Shown: positions 1 to 9,363, numbered from the stretch's first letter. The stretch is 64,000 nucleotides of DNA from Gandjariella thermophila (GCF_005405885.1 NZ_BJFL01000025.1:25767-89766), one strand, 5' to 3'. Made by a program: numbers and translations. Notes: generated by a model not told the origin, from the letters alone.

Positions 1-2
1 TG

Positions 3-566
3 GACCGCTTCGGCGCGCGCGTCGGCCCGGCGTCGGTGCGCTACCTGGTCAACGCCGGCCGGCTCGAGCAGGGGAGCTGGTACGCGCAGCAGGACAGGGA
101 GGGGTCCCGGTTCACCGGCGAGGGCGGGCACTTCGTCGACACGGTGAGCTGGCTGCTCGCCGCCGACCCGACCTCGGTGTACGCCGCCGCCACCCCCGGC
201 CACCACGACCTGCAGGTGGTGCTGCGGTATCCCGCCGGGTCCACCGCCACGATCAGCTACGTCACCAGTGGAGCGGCCAGCTTCCCCAAGGAGACGCTGG
301 ACCTGGTCGCGGACGGCAAGGTGCTGCGGTTCGACGACTTCGCCCGCGCCTCGGTGTACGGCCGCGGGCGGTGGACCAGCTCGCGGCTGCCGCGCGGGCG
401 GGACAAGGGCCAGCGCGCCGAACTGGACGCCTTCCTCGACGCGGTGCGCACCGGCGCGCCGATGCCGGTGTCGCTGGACTCGCTGGCCGCCACCACCGCG
501 GCCACCCTGGCGGTGCGGACCAGCCTGGCCACCGGGGTGCCGGTGAAGCTGGAGCGCACCCGATGA
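3..566 (+). CDS. Gfo/Idh/MocA-type (bi-domain) oxidoreductase, C-terminal part
   Basis: Open from the left window edge in the frame beginning at base 3, so the N-terminus is missing. The visible part matches the C-terminal sugar-binding domain of Gfo/Idh/MocA oxidoreductases: a GEGGHFVDTVSWLL segment corresponds to the family's conserved 'GE..HF.D' helix, followed by a beta-rich half and a C-terminal helix. In polysaccharide clusters such domains often form the second half of a bi-domain (alcohol dehydrogenase plus Gfo/Idh) protein encoded just before a heparinase-like enzyme, and that is the arrangement here. The stop overlaps the next start (ATGA), implying translational coupling. The exact sugar oxidised cannot be told. 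Family call is fairly sure; the bi-domain architecture is inferred from context. Confidence 0.7.
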   Translation, partial: DRFGARVGPASVRYLVNAGRLEQGSWYAQQDREGSRFTGEGGHFVDTVSWLLAADPTSVYAAATPGHHDLQVVLRYPAGSTATISYVTSGAASFPKETLDLVADGKVLRFDDFARASVYGRGRWTSSRLPRGRDKGQRAELDAFLDAVRTGAPMPVSLDSLAATTAATLAVRTSLATGVPVKLERTR

Positions 567-2509
567 CGAGCCCCGGCTGGTACCTGCGCCGGCTGTCCCG
601 GATGGGGCCCGCCGAGATCGCCGGCCGCGCCGGTGACACGCTGCGCAAGCGCCGGTGGCGCGCGGCCCCGCCGGCCTGCCCCGCCGCGCCGGGCGCCCGG
701 TTCGGTGCGACGCTGCCGGACCGGGCGCTCGCCGGAATCCCGGCGGACGCGGCGAAGCGGCTGGTCGCCACCGCGGACCGGCTGATGGACGGGCACGCCG
801 AGTACTTCGGCGTGGCCCGCGCCGACATGGTGGCGCCGGACTGGGCGTACGATCCGAAGACGCATCGCCGCGCCCCGTCCGGCTACGCCTTCGACATCCC
901 GTACCGGGACGAGGACACCGTCGGCGACATCAAGCAGATCTGGGAACCGTCCCGGCACCAGCACCTCACCGTGCTGGCCGCGGCGTACGCGGTCACCGGC
1001 AACGACCGGTACGCCGCCCGGGTCGCCGAGCACCTGCGGTCCTGGTGGGCGGACAACCCGCCGCTGCGCGGGGTGCACTGGGTCAGCGGTATCGAGCTGG
1101 GCATCCGCCTGCTGTCCTGGGTGTGGGCGCGCCGGCTGCTGCACGGCTGGCCGGGGGCGGCCGCGCTATTCGAGGGCAACCCGGTGGCGCGGCACCAGAT
1201 CTGGCACCACCAGCGCTGGCTGGCCGCGTTCGGAAGCCGTGGATCGTCGGCGAACAACCACGTCATCGCCGAGGCCGCCGGGCAGCTCGCGGCCGCCTGC
1301 GCGTTCCCGTGGTTCCCGCAGTCGCGGCGGTGGCGGGCGGCCGCGCTGCGCGCACTGGACGTCCACCTGCGCCGCAACACGTTCCTGTCCGGGCTCAACC
1401 GCGAGCTGGCCACCGAGTACCACGGCCTGGTGCTGGAGCTGGGCCTGGCCGCGGTGGCCGAGGCGGACGCCGCCGGAGTTCCGGTGCCGGCGACCACCCG
1501 GCTGGTGTTGCTGCGGATGACCGACGCGCTGGCGTCCATCGTGGACGGTCGGCTGCGGCCGCCCCGGCAGGGCGACGCGGACGACGGCCACGGGCTGGTC
1601 CTGGACGGCACCGGCACCGACCGCTGGGCCTCGCTGCTGGCCACCGGGGAGGCGGTGTTCGGCCGGCTGGACTGGTGGCCGCGCCCCAGCGGTACCGACG
1701 CCCGCACCCCGCTGCTGGCCACGCTGCTCCGCCGGTCCAGCCCGGCGCGCACCCGCCCGGCGAGCCGGCCGGCGCACTTCCCCGACGCGGGCATGACCAT
1801 CCTGCGCGCGGGGGAGGTGTGGTGCCGCTGCGACGGCGGGCCGCACGGCTTCCTGTCCATCGCCGCGCACGCGCACGCCGACGCGCTGTCGCTGGAGGTG
1901 CGGCACGACGGCGTGGACGTGCTCGCCGACCCGGGAACGTTCTGCTACCACGGCCAGCCCGAGTGGCGGCGGTACTTCCGTTCCACGATCGGCCACAACA
2001 CCCTGGAACTGGACGGGCGGGACCAGTCGGTCTCCGGCGGCCCGTTCCTGTGGACCCGGCAGGCACGCAGCCGGGTGCTGGTCGCGGAGACACCGGAGCA
2101 TGGCGTCGCCCGCTGGTGCGCGGAGCACGACGGGTACGCGCCGGCGGTGCACCGGCGCTGGGTGGAACTCGACGGCGCCCGGCGGGAACTGCGGGTGTTC
2201 GACGAGATCCGCGGGCCGCGCTCGGCGGGCCGGCGGGTACGGCTGGCCTTCCACCTCGGTCCCGCGGTCGCCGCGTCCCTTTCCGGCACCCGGGCGACGC
2301 TGACCTGGAGCAGGGACGGCGCGGAGCGCTCCGCCGCGCTCGACCTGCCGGAGGGCCTTTCCTGGCGGGCGCACCGCGGGGACACCGATCCGCCGCTGGG
2401 CTGGTACTCCGCGGGCTTCGGGCGCAAGGAACCGGCGACGGTGCTCGTCGGGACGGGGCCGACCGGTGCCGCCGGCGGGTTCGCCACCGTGCTGCGGTTC
2501 GACGGGTAG
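563..2509 (+). CDS. Heparinase II/III-family (alginate lyase-like) protein
   Basis: A 648-aa protein. The N-terminal two thirds is a helical toroid-type domain, and the C-terminal third carries the heparinase II/III beta-sandwich signature (AHAHADALSLEV near residue 434, then FRSTIGHNTLELDG near 471). Family members cleave uronic-acid-containing polysaccharides by beta-elimination. Copies inside polysaccharide biosynthesis loci are thought to trim or edit the glycan. No signal peptide is visible, so a cytoplasmic role is possible. ATG 563 was chosen because it overlaps the upstream stop by four bases and begins with the family's typical PGWYLRRLSRMGPAEI segment; longer upstream extensions lie inside the previous gene. 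Substrate unknown. Confidence 0.85.
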   Translation: MTSPGWYLRRLSRMGPAEIAGRAGDTLRKRRWRAAPPACPAAPGARFGATLPDRALAGIPADAAKRLVATADRLMDGHAEYFGVARADMVAPDWAYDPKTHRRAPSGYAFDIPYRDEDTVGDIKQIWEPSRHQHLTVLAAAYAVTGNDRYAARVAEHLRSWWADNPPLRGVHWVSGIELGIRLLSWVWARRLLHGWPGAAALFEGNPVARHQIWHHQRWLAAFGSRGSSANNHVIAEAAGQLAAACAFPWFPQSRRWRAAALRALDVHLRRNTFLSGLNRELATEYHGLVLELGLAAVAEADAAGVPVPATTRLVLLRMTDALASIVDGRLRPPRQGDADDGHGLVLDGTGTDRWASLLATGEAVFGRLDWWPRPSGTDARTPLLATLLRRSSPARTRPASRPAHFPDAGMTILRAGEVWCRCDGGPHGFLSIAAHAHADALSLEVRHDGVDVLADPGTFCYHGQPEWRRYFRSTIGHNTLELDGRDQSVSGGPFLWTRQARSRVLVAETPEHGVARWCAEHDGYAPAVHRRWVELDGARRELRVFDEIRGPRSAGRRVRLAFHLGPAVAASLSGTRATLTWSRDGAERSAALDLPEGLSWRAHRGDTDPPLGWYSAGFGRKEPATVLVGTGPTGAAGGFATVLRFDG

Positions 2510-2518
2510 GAGGGCGTC

Positions 2519-4057
2519 GTGAACGGGCTGCTGCGGACCGCCGGCGGGCGCTGGCGCGCGGCGCTGCTCGCCGTGCTGGCACCGCTGGTGGTGGCCGGGT
2601 GCTCGACCACCCCGGAGGCGAGCGTCGCGCCGACGGTGAACTCCTCGGGGTCGCCGGCCCCGGCCGCCGCCGCGGTGTGCGACCGGATGCCGCCCGGTCC
2701 GACGACCGCACCGGCCGGTGCGGTCACCGTCGACCCGGCCGTGCCGGGCGACCTGGCCGCGAAGACGCAGGCCAGCCCGGCCGGGACGACGTTCTGGCTG
2801 GCACCGGGCACGCACCGGCTGCCCGACGACCGGTACGCCCAGGTCACCCCGAAGGACGGGGACACCTACCTCGGGGCGCCCGGAGCGGTGCTGGACGGCC
2901 GGCGGATCAACCAGTACGCCTTCGCCGGCGCCGCCCGCGACGTCACCATCCGCAACCTCACCGTGCAGGGCTTCGTCGCCCCGCGCGACGAGGGCGTGGT
3001 CAACCACGACTCGGCGGACGGCTGGGTGGTCGAGCACAGCACTATCCAGCACAACGCCGGCGCCGGGCTGATGGCCGGCGCCCACCAGCGGGTCCGCGGC
3101 GACTGCCTGCGCGGCAACGGGCAGTACGGCATGAACGCCTACCAGGAACGCGGCGGCATCACCGGGCTGGTGGTCGAGGGCAACGAGATCGTCGGCAACA
3201 ACGCCGACGACTGGGAGAGTCGGGAACCGGGCTGCGGCTGCACTGGCGGCGTGAAGTTCTGGGCCGTCGACGGCGCGGACGTGCGCGGCAACTGGGTGCA
3301 CGACAACCGGGGCGCCGGGCTGTGGGCGGACACCGACGACAACGACTTCCTCGTCGAGGGCAACCTCATCGAGGCCAACGACGGCGCCGCGATCATCTAC
3401 GAGGCCAGCTACAACGCGGTCATCCGGAACAACACCATCCGCAGGAACAACTGGGTGGACGGCCGCCGGTACGCCGACCGGGGCGACAGCTTCCCGGTGG
3501 CCACCGTCTACGTGTCCGAGTCGGGCGGTGAACCACGCGTGCGGGCCCGCACGGACAGGCTCGACATCTCCGCGAACACGCTGGAGGACAACTGGTCCGG
3601 GATCACCCTGTGGGAGAACGCCGACCGGTTCTGCAACAGCCCGGCCAACACCTCCAGCGGAAGCTGCACGCTGCTCGTGCCGGACAGGTCCCGGTGCACG
3701 CAGCCGGCGATCGACACCGCCCCGCTGCGCGACGACTGCCGGTGGAAGACGCAGCGGGTGGACATCCACGGCAACCGGTTCACGCTGGACACCTCGGTGG
3801 TCGGCTGCGAGGTCACCTGCGGCCGGATGGCGTTGCTGGCCAACTTCGGCAGCTACCCGGACTGGTCGCCGTACCGGGGCGACGGCGTCGAGCAGGCGAT
3901 CATCGCCCGCCAGGACAACCGCTGGCACGACAACGCCTACGTCGGCCCGTGGACGTTCGTCGCGCACGACACCAGCCAGGTGCTCGACCACCTGCAGTGG
4001 CAGGCCGCGCCGTACCAGCAGGACCAGGGCAGCACGTTCACCCGGGGCGGTGGCTGA
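2519..4057 (+). CDS. Secreted right-handed beta-helix lipoprotein (pectate lyase-like fold)
   Basis: A 512-aa protein from a GTG start with a GGAGGG ribosome-binding site. The N-terminus is a lipoprotein signal peptide ending in VVAGC (lipobox), so it should be anchored outside the membrane. The body has the repeating pattern of a right-handed parallel beta-helix: recurrent 'V..N.I..N.A.G' units such as VVEGNEIVGNNADD and FLVEGNLIEANDGAA, and several Cys that may form disulfides. Such folds bind or cleave polysaccharides. It lies between a heparinase-like lyase and an O-antigen ligase-like gene, so it probably acts on the glycan made by this cluster, either as lyase or epimerase or as a binding protein. 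Catalytic residues were not assigned. Confidence 0.75.
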   Translation: MNGLLRTAGGRWRAALLAVLAPLVVAGCSTTPEASVAPTVNSSGSPAPAAAAVCDRMPPGPTTAPAGAVTVDPAVPGDLAAKTQASPAGTTFWLAPGTHRLPDDRYAQVTPKDGDTYLGAPGAVLDGRRINQYAFAGAARDVTIRNLTVQGFVAPRDEGVVNHDSADGWVVEHSTIQHNAGAGLMAGAHQRVRGDCLRGNGQYGMNAYQERGGITGLVVEGNEIVGNNADDWESREPGCGCTGGVKFWAVDGADVRGNWVHDNRGAGLWADTDDNDFLVEGNLIEANDGAAIIYEASYNAVIRNNTIRRNNWVDGRRYADRGDSFPVATVYVSESGGEPRVRARTDRLDISANTLEDNWSGITLWENADRFCNSPANTSSGSCTLLVPDRSRCTQPAIDTAPLRDDCRWKTQRVDIHGNRFTLDTSVVGCEVTCGRMALLANFGSYPDWSPYRGDGVEQAIIARQDNRWHDNAYVGPWTFVAHDTSQVLDHLQWQAAPYQQDQGSTFTRGGG

Positions 4058-4058
4058 C

Positions 4059-5291
4059 ATGGCCGTCGAGTCCACCGGCGTCGCGTACCGCACCGCGAGC
4101 CGACCCGAACCGGGAGCGCGGCCTCGGGTGCCGCGGTTGGCCGGCGTGGCGTGGGCGCTGCTGATCCTCAACACGCTCGGCTCGGCCGGCGCGAAGACGA
4201 TCGTGCCGCTGCCCCGCTCGCTCATCCAGCTGGCCACGATGGGCTCGCTGGTCACCGCGTTCGCGCTGGCGCTGCTGCTCAACCCGCGGCTGCGGGTGCG
4301 GCCCAGCGCCTACCTGTTCCTGCTCAGCCTGCTGCTCGCGGTGAGCGTGATCTCCAGCGCGCACCTGGAGTCGGGGCTCGGCGCGCTGTTCCGCTGCGCC
4401 AGGTTCGCCCTGTTCGTCGCCACCCTGTGGCTGCTCAGCCGCTGGTGGGACGGTGACCTGACGTTCGTCCGGTACCACATCCGGATGTTCGGCGCGGTGC
4501 TCGCCTCGGTAGCGGCCGGGTTGGTGATCTCGCCCGGCGCGGCCATGCCGGACCTCTACGGCGGCCGGCTGGTCGGCGCGCTGTGGCCGCTCACCCCGCC
4601 GCAGGTCGGGCAGTACGCCGCCGTGATCGCCGGGCTGACCGTGCTGCTCCTGCTGGGCCGGCGCACCGACCGGTGGAGCGCCGTGGTGGTGATCGTGCCG
4701 TCGATGGTGCTGCTCCTGCTGACCCACACTCGCACGGCCACGGTCGGCATGCTCGTCGGGCTGGCCGTGGCGATCGGCTCGCTGCTGCTGACCAGTGCCC
4801 GCGCGCGCCGGCTGTTCGCCTGGACGGTGCCGTGCGCCGGGGTGGCCGCGGTCGCGCTCGGGCCGGTGCTGCAGGCGTGGTTCCTTCGCGGGCAGAGCGA
4901 GGAGAACTTCTCCAGCCTCACCGGCCGGGCCAAGGTGTGGGACGCCCTGCTCGCCGCGCCCCGCACCACCACCGAGCAGGTGTTCGGCGTCGGCCTGGGG
5001 GACAAGTCCTTCGGCGGGCTGCCGATCGACAACAGCTGGCTGGCCGTCTACAACGAGCAGGGCTTCGCCGGCATCACCCTGGTCGCGGCGTTCCTCGTGG
5101 TGCTCGTGCTGGTCGCCGTGCTGCGACCGCCGTCGCTGGCAAGGGCGTGCGCGATCTTCCTGATCACCTACTGCGTCACCGCCTCCTACACCGAGGCGGG
5201 GCTGGGCGACGCGTCCCCGTACCTGCTGCACCTCGCCGTCGCCGCCGCGCTGCTCGCCCTGCCAGCCGCACCCGAACCGGAGGTGACATGA
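4059..5291 (+). CDS. O-antigen ligase / Wzy-type polymerase-like membrane protein
   Basis: A 410-aa polytopic membrane protein with about ten hydrophobic segments and a larger extracytoplasmic loop (around residues 280-330) containing FSSLTGRAKVWDALL and VGLGDKSFGG. That is the arrangement of the O-antigen ligase/polymerase superfamily, whose loop reads 'S.TGR...W' before a conserved G..N/D..H-like segment. Members join lipid-linked glycan repeats. ATG 4059 follows the preceding stop by one base, and the gene ends in an ATGA overlap with the next glycosyltransferase. It is the best candidate for the polymerisation step of the island. Polymerase versus ligase cannot be decided from sequence. 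Confidence 0.75.
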   Translation: MAVESTGVAYRTASRPEPGARPRVPRLAGVAWALLILNTLGSAGAKTIVPLPRSLIQLATMGSLVTAFALALLLNPRLRVRPSAYLFLLSLLLAVSVISSAHLESGLGALFRCARFALFVATLWLLSRWWDGDLTFVRYHIRMFGAVLASVAAGLVISPGAAMPDLYGGRLVGALWPLTPPQVGQYAAVIAGLTVLLLLGRRTDRWSAVVVIVPSMVLLLLTHTRTATVGMLVGLAVAIGSLLLTSARARRLFAWTVPCAGVAAVALGPVLQAWFLRGQSEENFSSLTGRAKVWDALLAAPRTTTEQVFGVGLGDKSFGGLPIDNSWLAVYNEQGFAGITLVAAFLVVLVLVAVLRPPSLARACAIFLITYCVTASYTEAGLGDASPYLLHLAVAAALLALPAAPEPEVT

Positions 5292-6490
5292 AGGTCCTGG
5301 TGGTGCACAACCGGTACCGGTCGGCGCAGCCGAGCGGCGAGAACAACGTGGTCGACCGGGAGGTGGCGCTGCTGCGCGACGCCGGCCACGACGTCGACCT
5401 GTTCGAGCGGCGCAGCGACGACATCGCCGGCCGGTCCCTGCTCGGCCGGGCCGCGGTACCGCTGCTGGTGCCGTGGAATCCGGCCGCCCGCCGGGAACTC
5501 GCCGCCCGGCTGCGCGCCGAGGCGCCAGACGTGGTGCACGTGCACAACACGTTCCCGCTGCTGTCGCCGTCGGTGCTGGCCGCGTGCGCCGGCGCGGGCG
5601 TGCCCACGGTGGCCACCCTCCACAACTACGGGCAGGTGTGCCCGCCCGGCACGCTGCACCGGGACGGCCGGACGTGCACCGAATGCGTCGGCGGCACGCC
5701 GCTGCCGGCGATCCGGCACGGCTGCTACCGGGATTCCCCGCTGGCTACCGCGCCGGTGGCGGTCGGCCTGGCCGCCAACCGCCGCCGCTGGTGGTCGACC
5801 GTGGCCCGGTTCTTCTGCATCTCCGCGGCGCAGCGGGACATCCTGCGCCGGGCCGGCATGCCGGCCGCGAAGCTGGCGGTGAAGCACAACTTCGTGCCGG
5901 ACCCTGGTGTCCGCCGCGCGGGCACCGGCGAGCACGTGCTCTACCTCGGCCGGCTGGCCGAGGAGAAGGGCGTCGGACTGCTGATGGCCGCGTGGGACCA
6001 ACTCGCCGCCGCCGGCGGGTTGGGCGTGCCGCTGGCCATCGCCGGCGCCGGGCCGCTGCAAGCCGCGGTGGCGCGGTGGGCGGCGGGCCGGGACGACGTG
6101 CGGTACCTGGGCCTGCGCGACACCGCGGCCTGCCGCGACCTGCTGTCCCGGTCGGTGGCCGTGGTGGCGCCGTCCACCTGGCTGGAGGCGTTCGGGCTGG
6201 TGGTGGTGGAGGCGATGGCGGCGGGTGTGCCCGCGGTCGCCGCCGGGCACGGCGCCTTCGCGGAACTGGTCGAGGACGGCGTGACCGGGTTGCTGCACGC
6301 ACCCGGCGACGCCGGCTCGCTCGCGTCCTGCCTGCGCCGGGTGGCGGCCGCGCCGGCGCGGAACCGGGAGATGGGTGCGGCCGCCCGGCGCCGCTACGAA
6401 CGGGACTTCACCCCCGCGGTCGGGCTGGACCGGCTGCTCGCCGGCTACCGCGCGGCCATCGCCGGGGAAACCGTCGGGGAGCGCGCATGA
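5288..6490 (+). CDS. GT4-family glycosyltransferase
   Basis: A 400-aa GT-B fold glycosyltransferase. It begins with MKVLVVHNRYRSAQPSGEN, and its N-terminal acceptor domain contains HVHNTFPLLSPSV. The C-terminal half has the GT4 hallmarks: LGRLAEEKGVGLLMAAW, then the E-x7-E nucleotide-sugar motif in WLEAFGLVVVEAMAAGVPAV. A short Cys cluster (QVCPPGTLHRDGRTCTECVGG) is typical of one branch of bacterial capsule or EPS transferases. It presumably adds a sugar to the lipid-linked repeat on the cytoplasmic face. The start overlaps the upstream stop by four bases. Donor and acceptor are unknown. Confidence 0.88.
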   Translation: MKVLVVHNRYRSAQPSGENNVVDREVALLRDAGHDVDLFERRSDDIAGRSLLGRAAVPLLVPWNPAARRELAARLRAEAPDVVHVHNTFPLLSPSVLAACAGAGVPTVATLHNYGQVCPPGTLHRDGRTCTECVGGTPLPAIRHGCYRDSPLATAPVAVGLAANRRRWWSTVARFFCISAAQRDILRRAGMPAAKLAVKHNFVPDPGVRRAGTGEHVLYLGRLAEEKGVGLLMAAWDQLAAAGGLGVPLAIAGAGPLQAAVARWAAGRDDVRYLGLRDTAACRDLLSRSVAVVAPSTWLEAFGLVVVEAMAAGVPAVAAGHGAFAELVEDGVTGLLHAPGDAGSLASCLRRVAAAPARNREMGAAARRRYERDFTPAVGLDRLLAGYRAAIAGETVGERA

Positions 6491-6649
6491 TACCGGCGAC
6501 GCTCCCGTTCAACGGGGGAATTTTCGGGTCTTGTGGCCCTGGTTCGCGGCGTGGCCGAGCGCCGCGGCGACGCTTTTCCGGAATGGCCGGGTATCGCCGG
6601 TCAAAACGTGTAACAAGGGTCCCGTGTTCGGCGACTTAACCGAGGGGAT

Positions 6650-6673
6650 GCCCGCGCGCCGCCTGGCGCGGGC
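6650..6673 (+). promoter_or_regulatory. 5'-leader hairpin just before a ribosome-binding site
   Basis: Perfect 8-bp arms (GCCCGCGC 6650-6657 and GCGCGGGC 6666-6673) enclose an 8-base loop and are followed at once by AAAAAGGAG, the ribosome-binding site of the gene at 6690. The 199-bp gap 6491-6689 is the only real break in the glycan island, so the promoter of the second operon probably lies here. The hairpin could tune translation or mark a leader. A clear -10/-35 pair could not be assigned. Confidence 0.4.
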
Positions 6674-6689
6674 AAAAAGGAGCCTGTCG

Positions 6690-7925
6690 ATGACGAAATG
6701 CCGACTCTGCGGTTCGTCGAGCCTGGCCAGCGTGGTGGATCTCGGGGCGACACCGCCCTGCGAGAGTTTTCTCACGGCGGACCAACTCGACCAGCCTGAA
6801 CTGACCTACCCGTTACACCTGCGGGTCTGTACGGAGTGCTGGCTGGCGCAGATTCCTCCGCTGATCACGCCGGAGGAAACATTCACCCAGTATGCCTATT
6901 TTTCGTCGTACTCCACCTCCTGGGTGGAGCACGCACGAAACTTTGTCGACGGCGCCGTGGAAAGGCTCGGGCTCGGCCCGGATTCCTTCGTGGTGGAGGT
7001 CGCCAGCAATGACGGGTACCTGCTGAGGCACGTGGTCGCTCGCGGTATTCGCTGCCTCGGCGTCGAGCCGTCCGTGAACGTCGGCCAGGCCGCGCGGGAC
7101 GCGGGTGTCCCCACGCTGACCGCGTTCCTGCATCCGGGCACCGGTGCGGCGGTCCGCGCCGAGCACGGCCCCGCCGAGCTGGTGGTGGCGAACAACGTCT
7201 ACGCGCACATCCCCGACGTGGTCGGATTCACCCGCGGGCTGCGCGCCCTGGTCGCCGACGACGGCTGGGTGTCGATCGAAGTGCAGCACCTGCTCACGCT
7301 GATCGAGCGCAACCAGTTCGACACGATCTACCACGAACACTTCCAGTACTACACGGTGGCCTCCGCGGCGCGCGCGCTGGCCAGCGGCGGGCTGAGCCTG
7401 GTGGACGTCGAACTGCTGCCCACCCACGGCGGCTCCATCCGGCTGTGGGCCCGGCCGGCCGAGGCCGCCGGTGAGCCGAGCGCGCGGATGGTCGACGTGC
7501 TGGCCCGGGAGAAGGCCGCCGGACTGCGGGAACTGTCCGGCTACGCCGAGTTCGCCGCCCGGGTCGCCAGGGTGCGCGGGGACCTGCTGCGCTTCCTGGT
7601 CGACGCGGCCGGCCGCGGCGAGACGGTGGTCGGCTACGGCGCCCCGGGCAAGGGCAACACGCTGCTCAACCACTGCGGCATCCGGCCCGACCTGCTCGCC
7701 TACACGGTCGACCGCAACCCGTACAAGCACGGCCGGTACACGCCGGGCACCCGGATTCCCATCCTGCCGCCCGAGCGGATCGCCGCCGACAAGCCGGACT
7801 ACGTGCTCGTCCTCCCGTGGAACCTGCGCGAGGAACTCACCGACCAACTGTCCTTTGTGCACACCTGGGGCGGCCGGCTGGTCTTCCCGATTCCGGAGCT
7901 GGAGATCGTGGAGGTGAAGCCGTGA
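6690..7925 (+). CDS. SAM-dependent sugar C-methyltransferase (NovU/TylC3 type)
   Basis: A 411-aa three-domain sugar C-methyltransferase. The N-terminus has a zinc-binding knuckle (CRLCGSS... followed by CTECW), the middle holds a class I SAM-binding fold (VVEVASNDGYLLRHV), and the C-terminal 'Methyltransf_14' domain carries GYGAPGKGNTLLN. These enzymes methylate a carbon next to a keto group on NDP-4-keto-deoxysugars. ATG 6690 follows a strong AAAAAGGAG and sits directly before the MTKCRLCG zinc knuckle, so longer upstream extensions are rejected. It is first in the overlapped operon with a cytidylyltransferase-like gene and an epimerase, which fits a branched, C-methylated nucleotide sugar. 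Confidence 0.88.
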   Translation: MTKCRLCGSSSLASVVDLGATPPCESFLTADQLDQPELTYPLHLRVCTECWLAQIPPLITPEETFTQYAYFSSYSTSWVEHARNFVDGAVERLGLGPDSFVVEVASNDGYLLRHVVARGIRCLGVEPSVNVGQAARDAGVPTLTAFLHPGTGAAVRAEHGPAELVVANNVYAHIPDVVGFTRGLRALVADDGWVSIEVQHLLTLIERNQFDTIYHEHFQYYTVASAARALASGGLSLVDVELLPTHGGSIRLWARPAEAAGEPSARMVDVLAREKAAGLRELSGYAEFAARVARVRGDLLRFLVDAAGRGETVVGYGAPGKGNTLLNHCGIRPDLLAYTVDRNPYKHGRYTPGTRIPILPPERIAADKPDYVLVLPWNLREELTDQLSFVHTWGGRLVFPIPELEIVEVKP

Positions 7926-8719
7926 AGGTCGTCCTGTTCTGCGGCGGGTACGGCATGCGGATGCGCAGCGGCGCGTCGGACGACGTGCCCAAACCGATGG
8001 CGATGGTCGGCCCGCGACCGCTGATCTGGCATGTGATGCGCTACTACGCGCACTTCGGGCACACCGACTTCATCCTGTGCCTCGGCTACGGCGCGCACCA
8101 CATCAAGAACTTCTTCCTCACCTACGAGGAGACCACCTCCAACGACTTCGTGCTCCGCGGCGGCAGGGCGGAGCTGCTGTCCACCGACATCTCCGACTGG
8201 TCGATCACCTTCGTGCAGACCGGGATCGAGTCGGCGATCGGGGAGCGGCTGCGCCGGGTGCGCGAGTACCTGGACGGCGACGAGATGTTTCTCGCCAACT
8301 ACGCGGACGTGCTCACCGACGCCCCGCTGCCGGAGATGATCGACCGGTTCGCGGCGCGGGACGCCGGCGCGTCGATGATGGTGGTGCCGCCGCAGTCGTC
8401 GTTCCACTGCGTCGAGATGACCGAGGACGGCATGGTCGGCGGGATCACCGCGGTCAGCGACATGCCGCTGTGGGAGAACGGCGGCTACTTCGTGCTCCGC
8501 CAGGAGGTGTTCGACCACATTCCGGAGAACGGCGACCTGGTCGCCGACGGGTGCGCCGAGCTGGCCAAGCGCGGCCGGCTGCTCGCCTACCCGTACCGCG
8601 GGTTCTGGAAGCCGACCGACACGGTCAAGGAGCGGTTCGCGCTCGACGCCGCGTACTCCCGCGGCGAGCGCCCGTGGGCGCTGTGGGAACGCGACCACGC
8701 CACGGTGAGGACGGCGTGA
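7922..8719 (+). CDS. Sugar-1-phosphate cytidylyltransferase-like nucleotidyltransferase (RfbF type)
   Basis: A 265-aa nucleotidyltransferase of the RfbF/glucose-1-phosphate cytidylyltransferase class. It starts with VVLFCGGYGMRMRSG and has VPKPM, the P-loop-like signature and the PKP lysine, then LIWHVMRYYAHFGHTDFILCLGY, which is close to RfbF. The usual GTR triplet reads GMR. It would activate a sugar-1-phosphate to a CDP-sugar (or another NDP-sugar) as the entry step of the pathway. GTG 7922 overlaps the upstream stop (GTGA). Nucleotide preference is inferred from family resemblance only. Confidence 0.8.
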   Translation: MKVVLFCGGYGMRMRSGASDDVPKPMAMVGPRPLIWHVMRYYAHFGHTDFILCLGYGAHHIKNFFLTYEETTSNDFVLRGGRAELLSTDISDWSITFVQTGIESAIGERLRRVREYLDGDEMFLANYADVLTDAPLPEMIDRFAARDAGASMMVVPPQSSFHCVEMTEDGMVGGITAVSDMPLWENGGYFVLRQEVFDHIPENGDLVADGCAELAKRGRLLAYPYRGFWKPTDTVKERFALDAAYSRGERPWALWERDHATVRTA

Positions 8720-9363
8720 TCCGGCTCGGGGCGTCCCGGCTGGACTCGGTGGTCGCGCTCGGCGCGCACTGCGACGACATCGCCATCGGCGCGGGCGGCA
8801 CCCTGCTGACGATCTGCACGGCGCGGCCCGGGATCCGCGTCGACGCGCTGGTGCTCTCCGGCGGCGGCGGCGAGCGCGAGCGCGAGGAGGAGGCCGCGCT
8901 CGCTGCCTTCTGTCCCGGTGCCGGCCTGCGGCTGACCGTGCTCAAGCTGCCCGACGGCCGGCTGCCCGCGCACTGGGACGAGGCCAAGTCCGCGGTCGAG
9001 GACCTGCGCGCCCGCACCGACCCGGACCTGGTGCTGGCCCCGCGCGCCGAGGACGCGCACCAGGACCACCGCGGGCTGGCCCGGCTGGTGACCACCGCCT
9101 TCCGCGATCACCTCGTGCTCGGCTACGAGATCGTCAAGTGGGACGCCGACCTCGGCCGGCCGGTGGCGTACCAGCCGCTGTCGGCGGAGATCGCGGAACG
9201 CAAGGCGCGGCTGCTCCAGCAGCACTACCCGTCACAGCGGCACCGGCCCTGGTACGACCGGGAGGCCTTCCTCGGCCTGGCCCGCATCCGCGGCATCGAA
9301 TGCCGCACCCGCTACGCCGAGGCGTTCTTCACCACCAAACTGACTCTTGGCCTGGAGGGCTGA
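8716..9363 (+). CDS. PIG-L family deacetylase
   Basis: A 215-aa zinc-dependent N-deacetylase of the PIG-L/LmbE family. The metal site is visible as GAHCDDIAIG (His and the DD pair) and AEDAHQDHRGL (the H.DH motif). Family members remove acetyl groups from amino sugars such as GlcNAc in glycolipids, mycothiol and antibiotics. Its position between a sugar nucleotidyltransferase and an epimerase suggests it deacetylates a sugar intermediate of this island. GTG 8716 overlaps the upstream stop. An extension into the upstream reading frame is a shadow. Confidence 0.85.
   Translation: MIRLGASRLDSVVALGAHCDDIAIGAGGTLLTICTARPGIRVDALVLSGGGGEREREEEAALAAFCPGAGLRLTVLKLPDGRLPAHWDEAKSAVEDLRARTDPDLVLAPRAEDAHQDHRGLARLVTTAFRDHLVLGYEIVKWDADLGRPVAYQPLSAEIAERKARLLQQHYPSQRHRPWYDREAFLGLARIRGIECRTRYAEAFFTTKLTLGLEG

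Noticed and set aside
655..3531. Long plus-strand frame overlapping the heparinase-like gene
   Set aside because: Low-complexity shadow of the true frame, which carries the heparinase motifs.
1166..4282. Long minus-strand open frame opposite the heparinase-like and beta-helix genes
   Set aside because: Shadow frame; biased Arg/Gly/Pro/His composition, no motif, and clear genes on the other strand.
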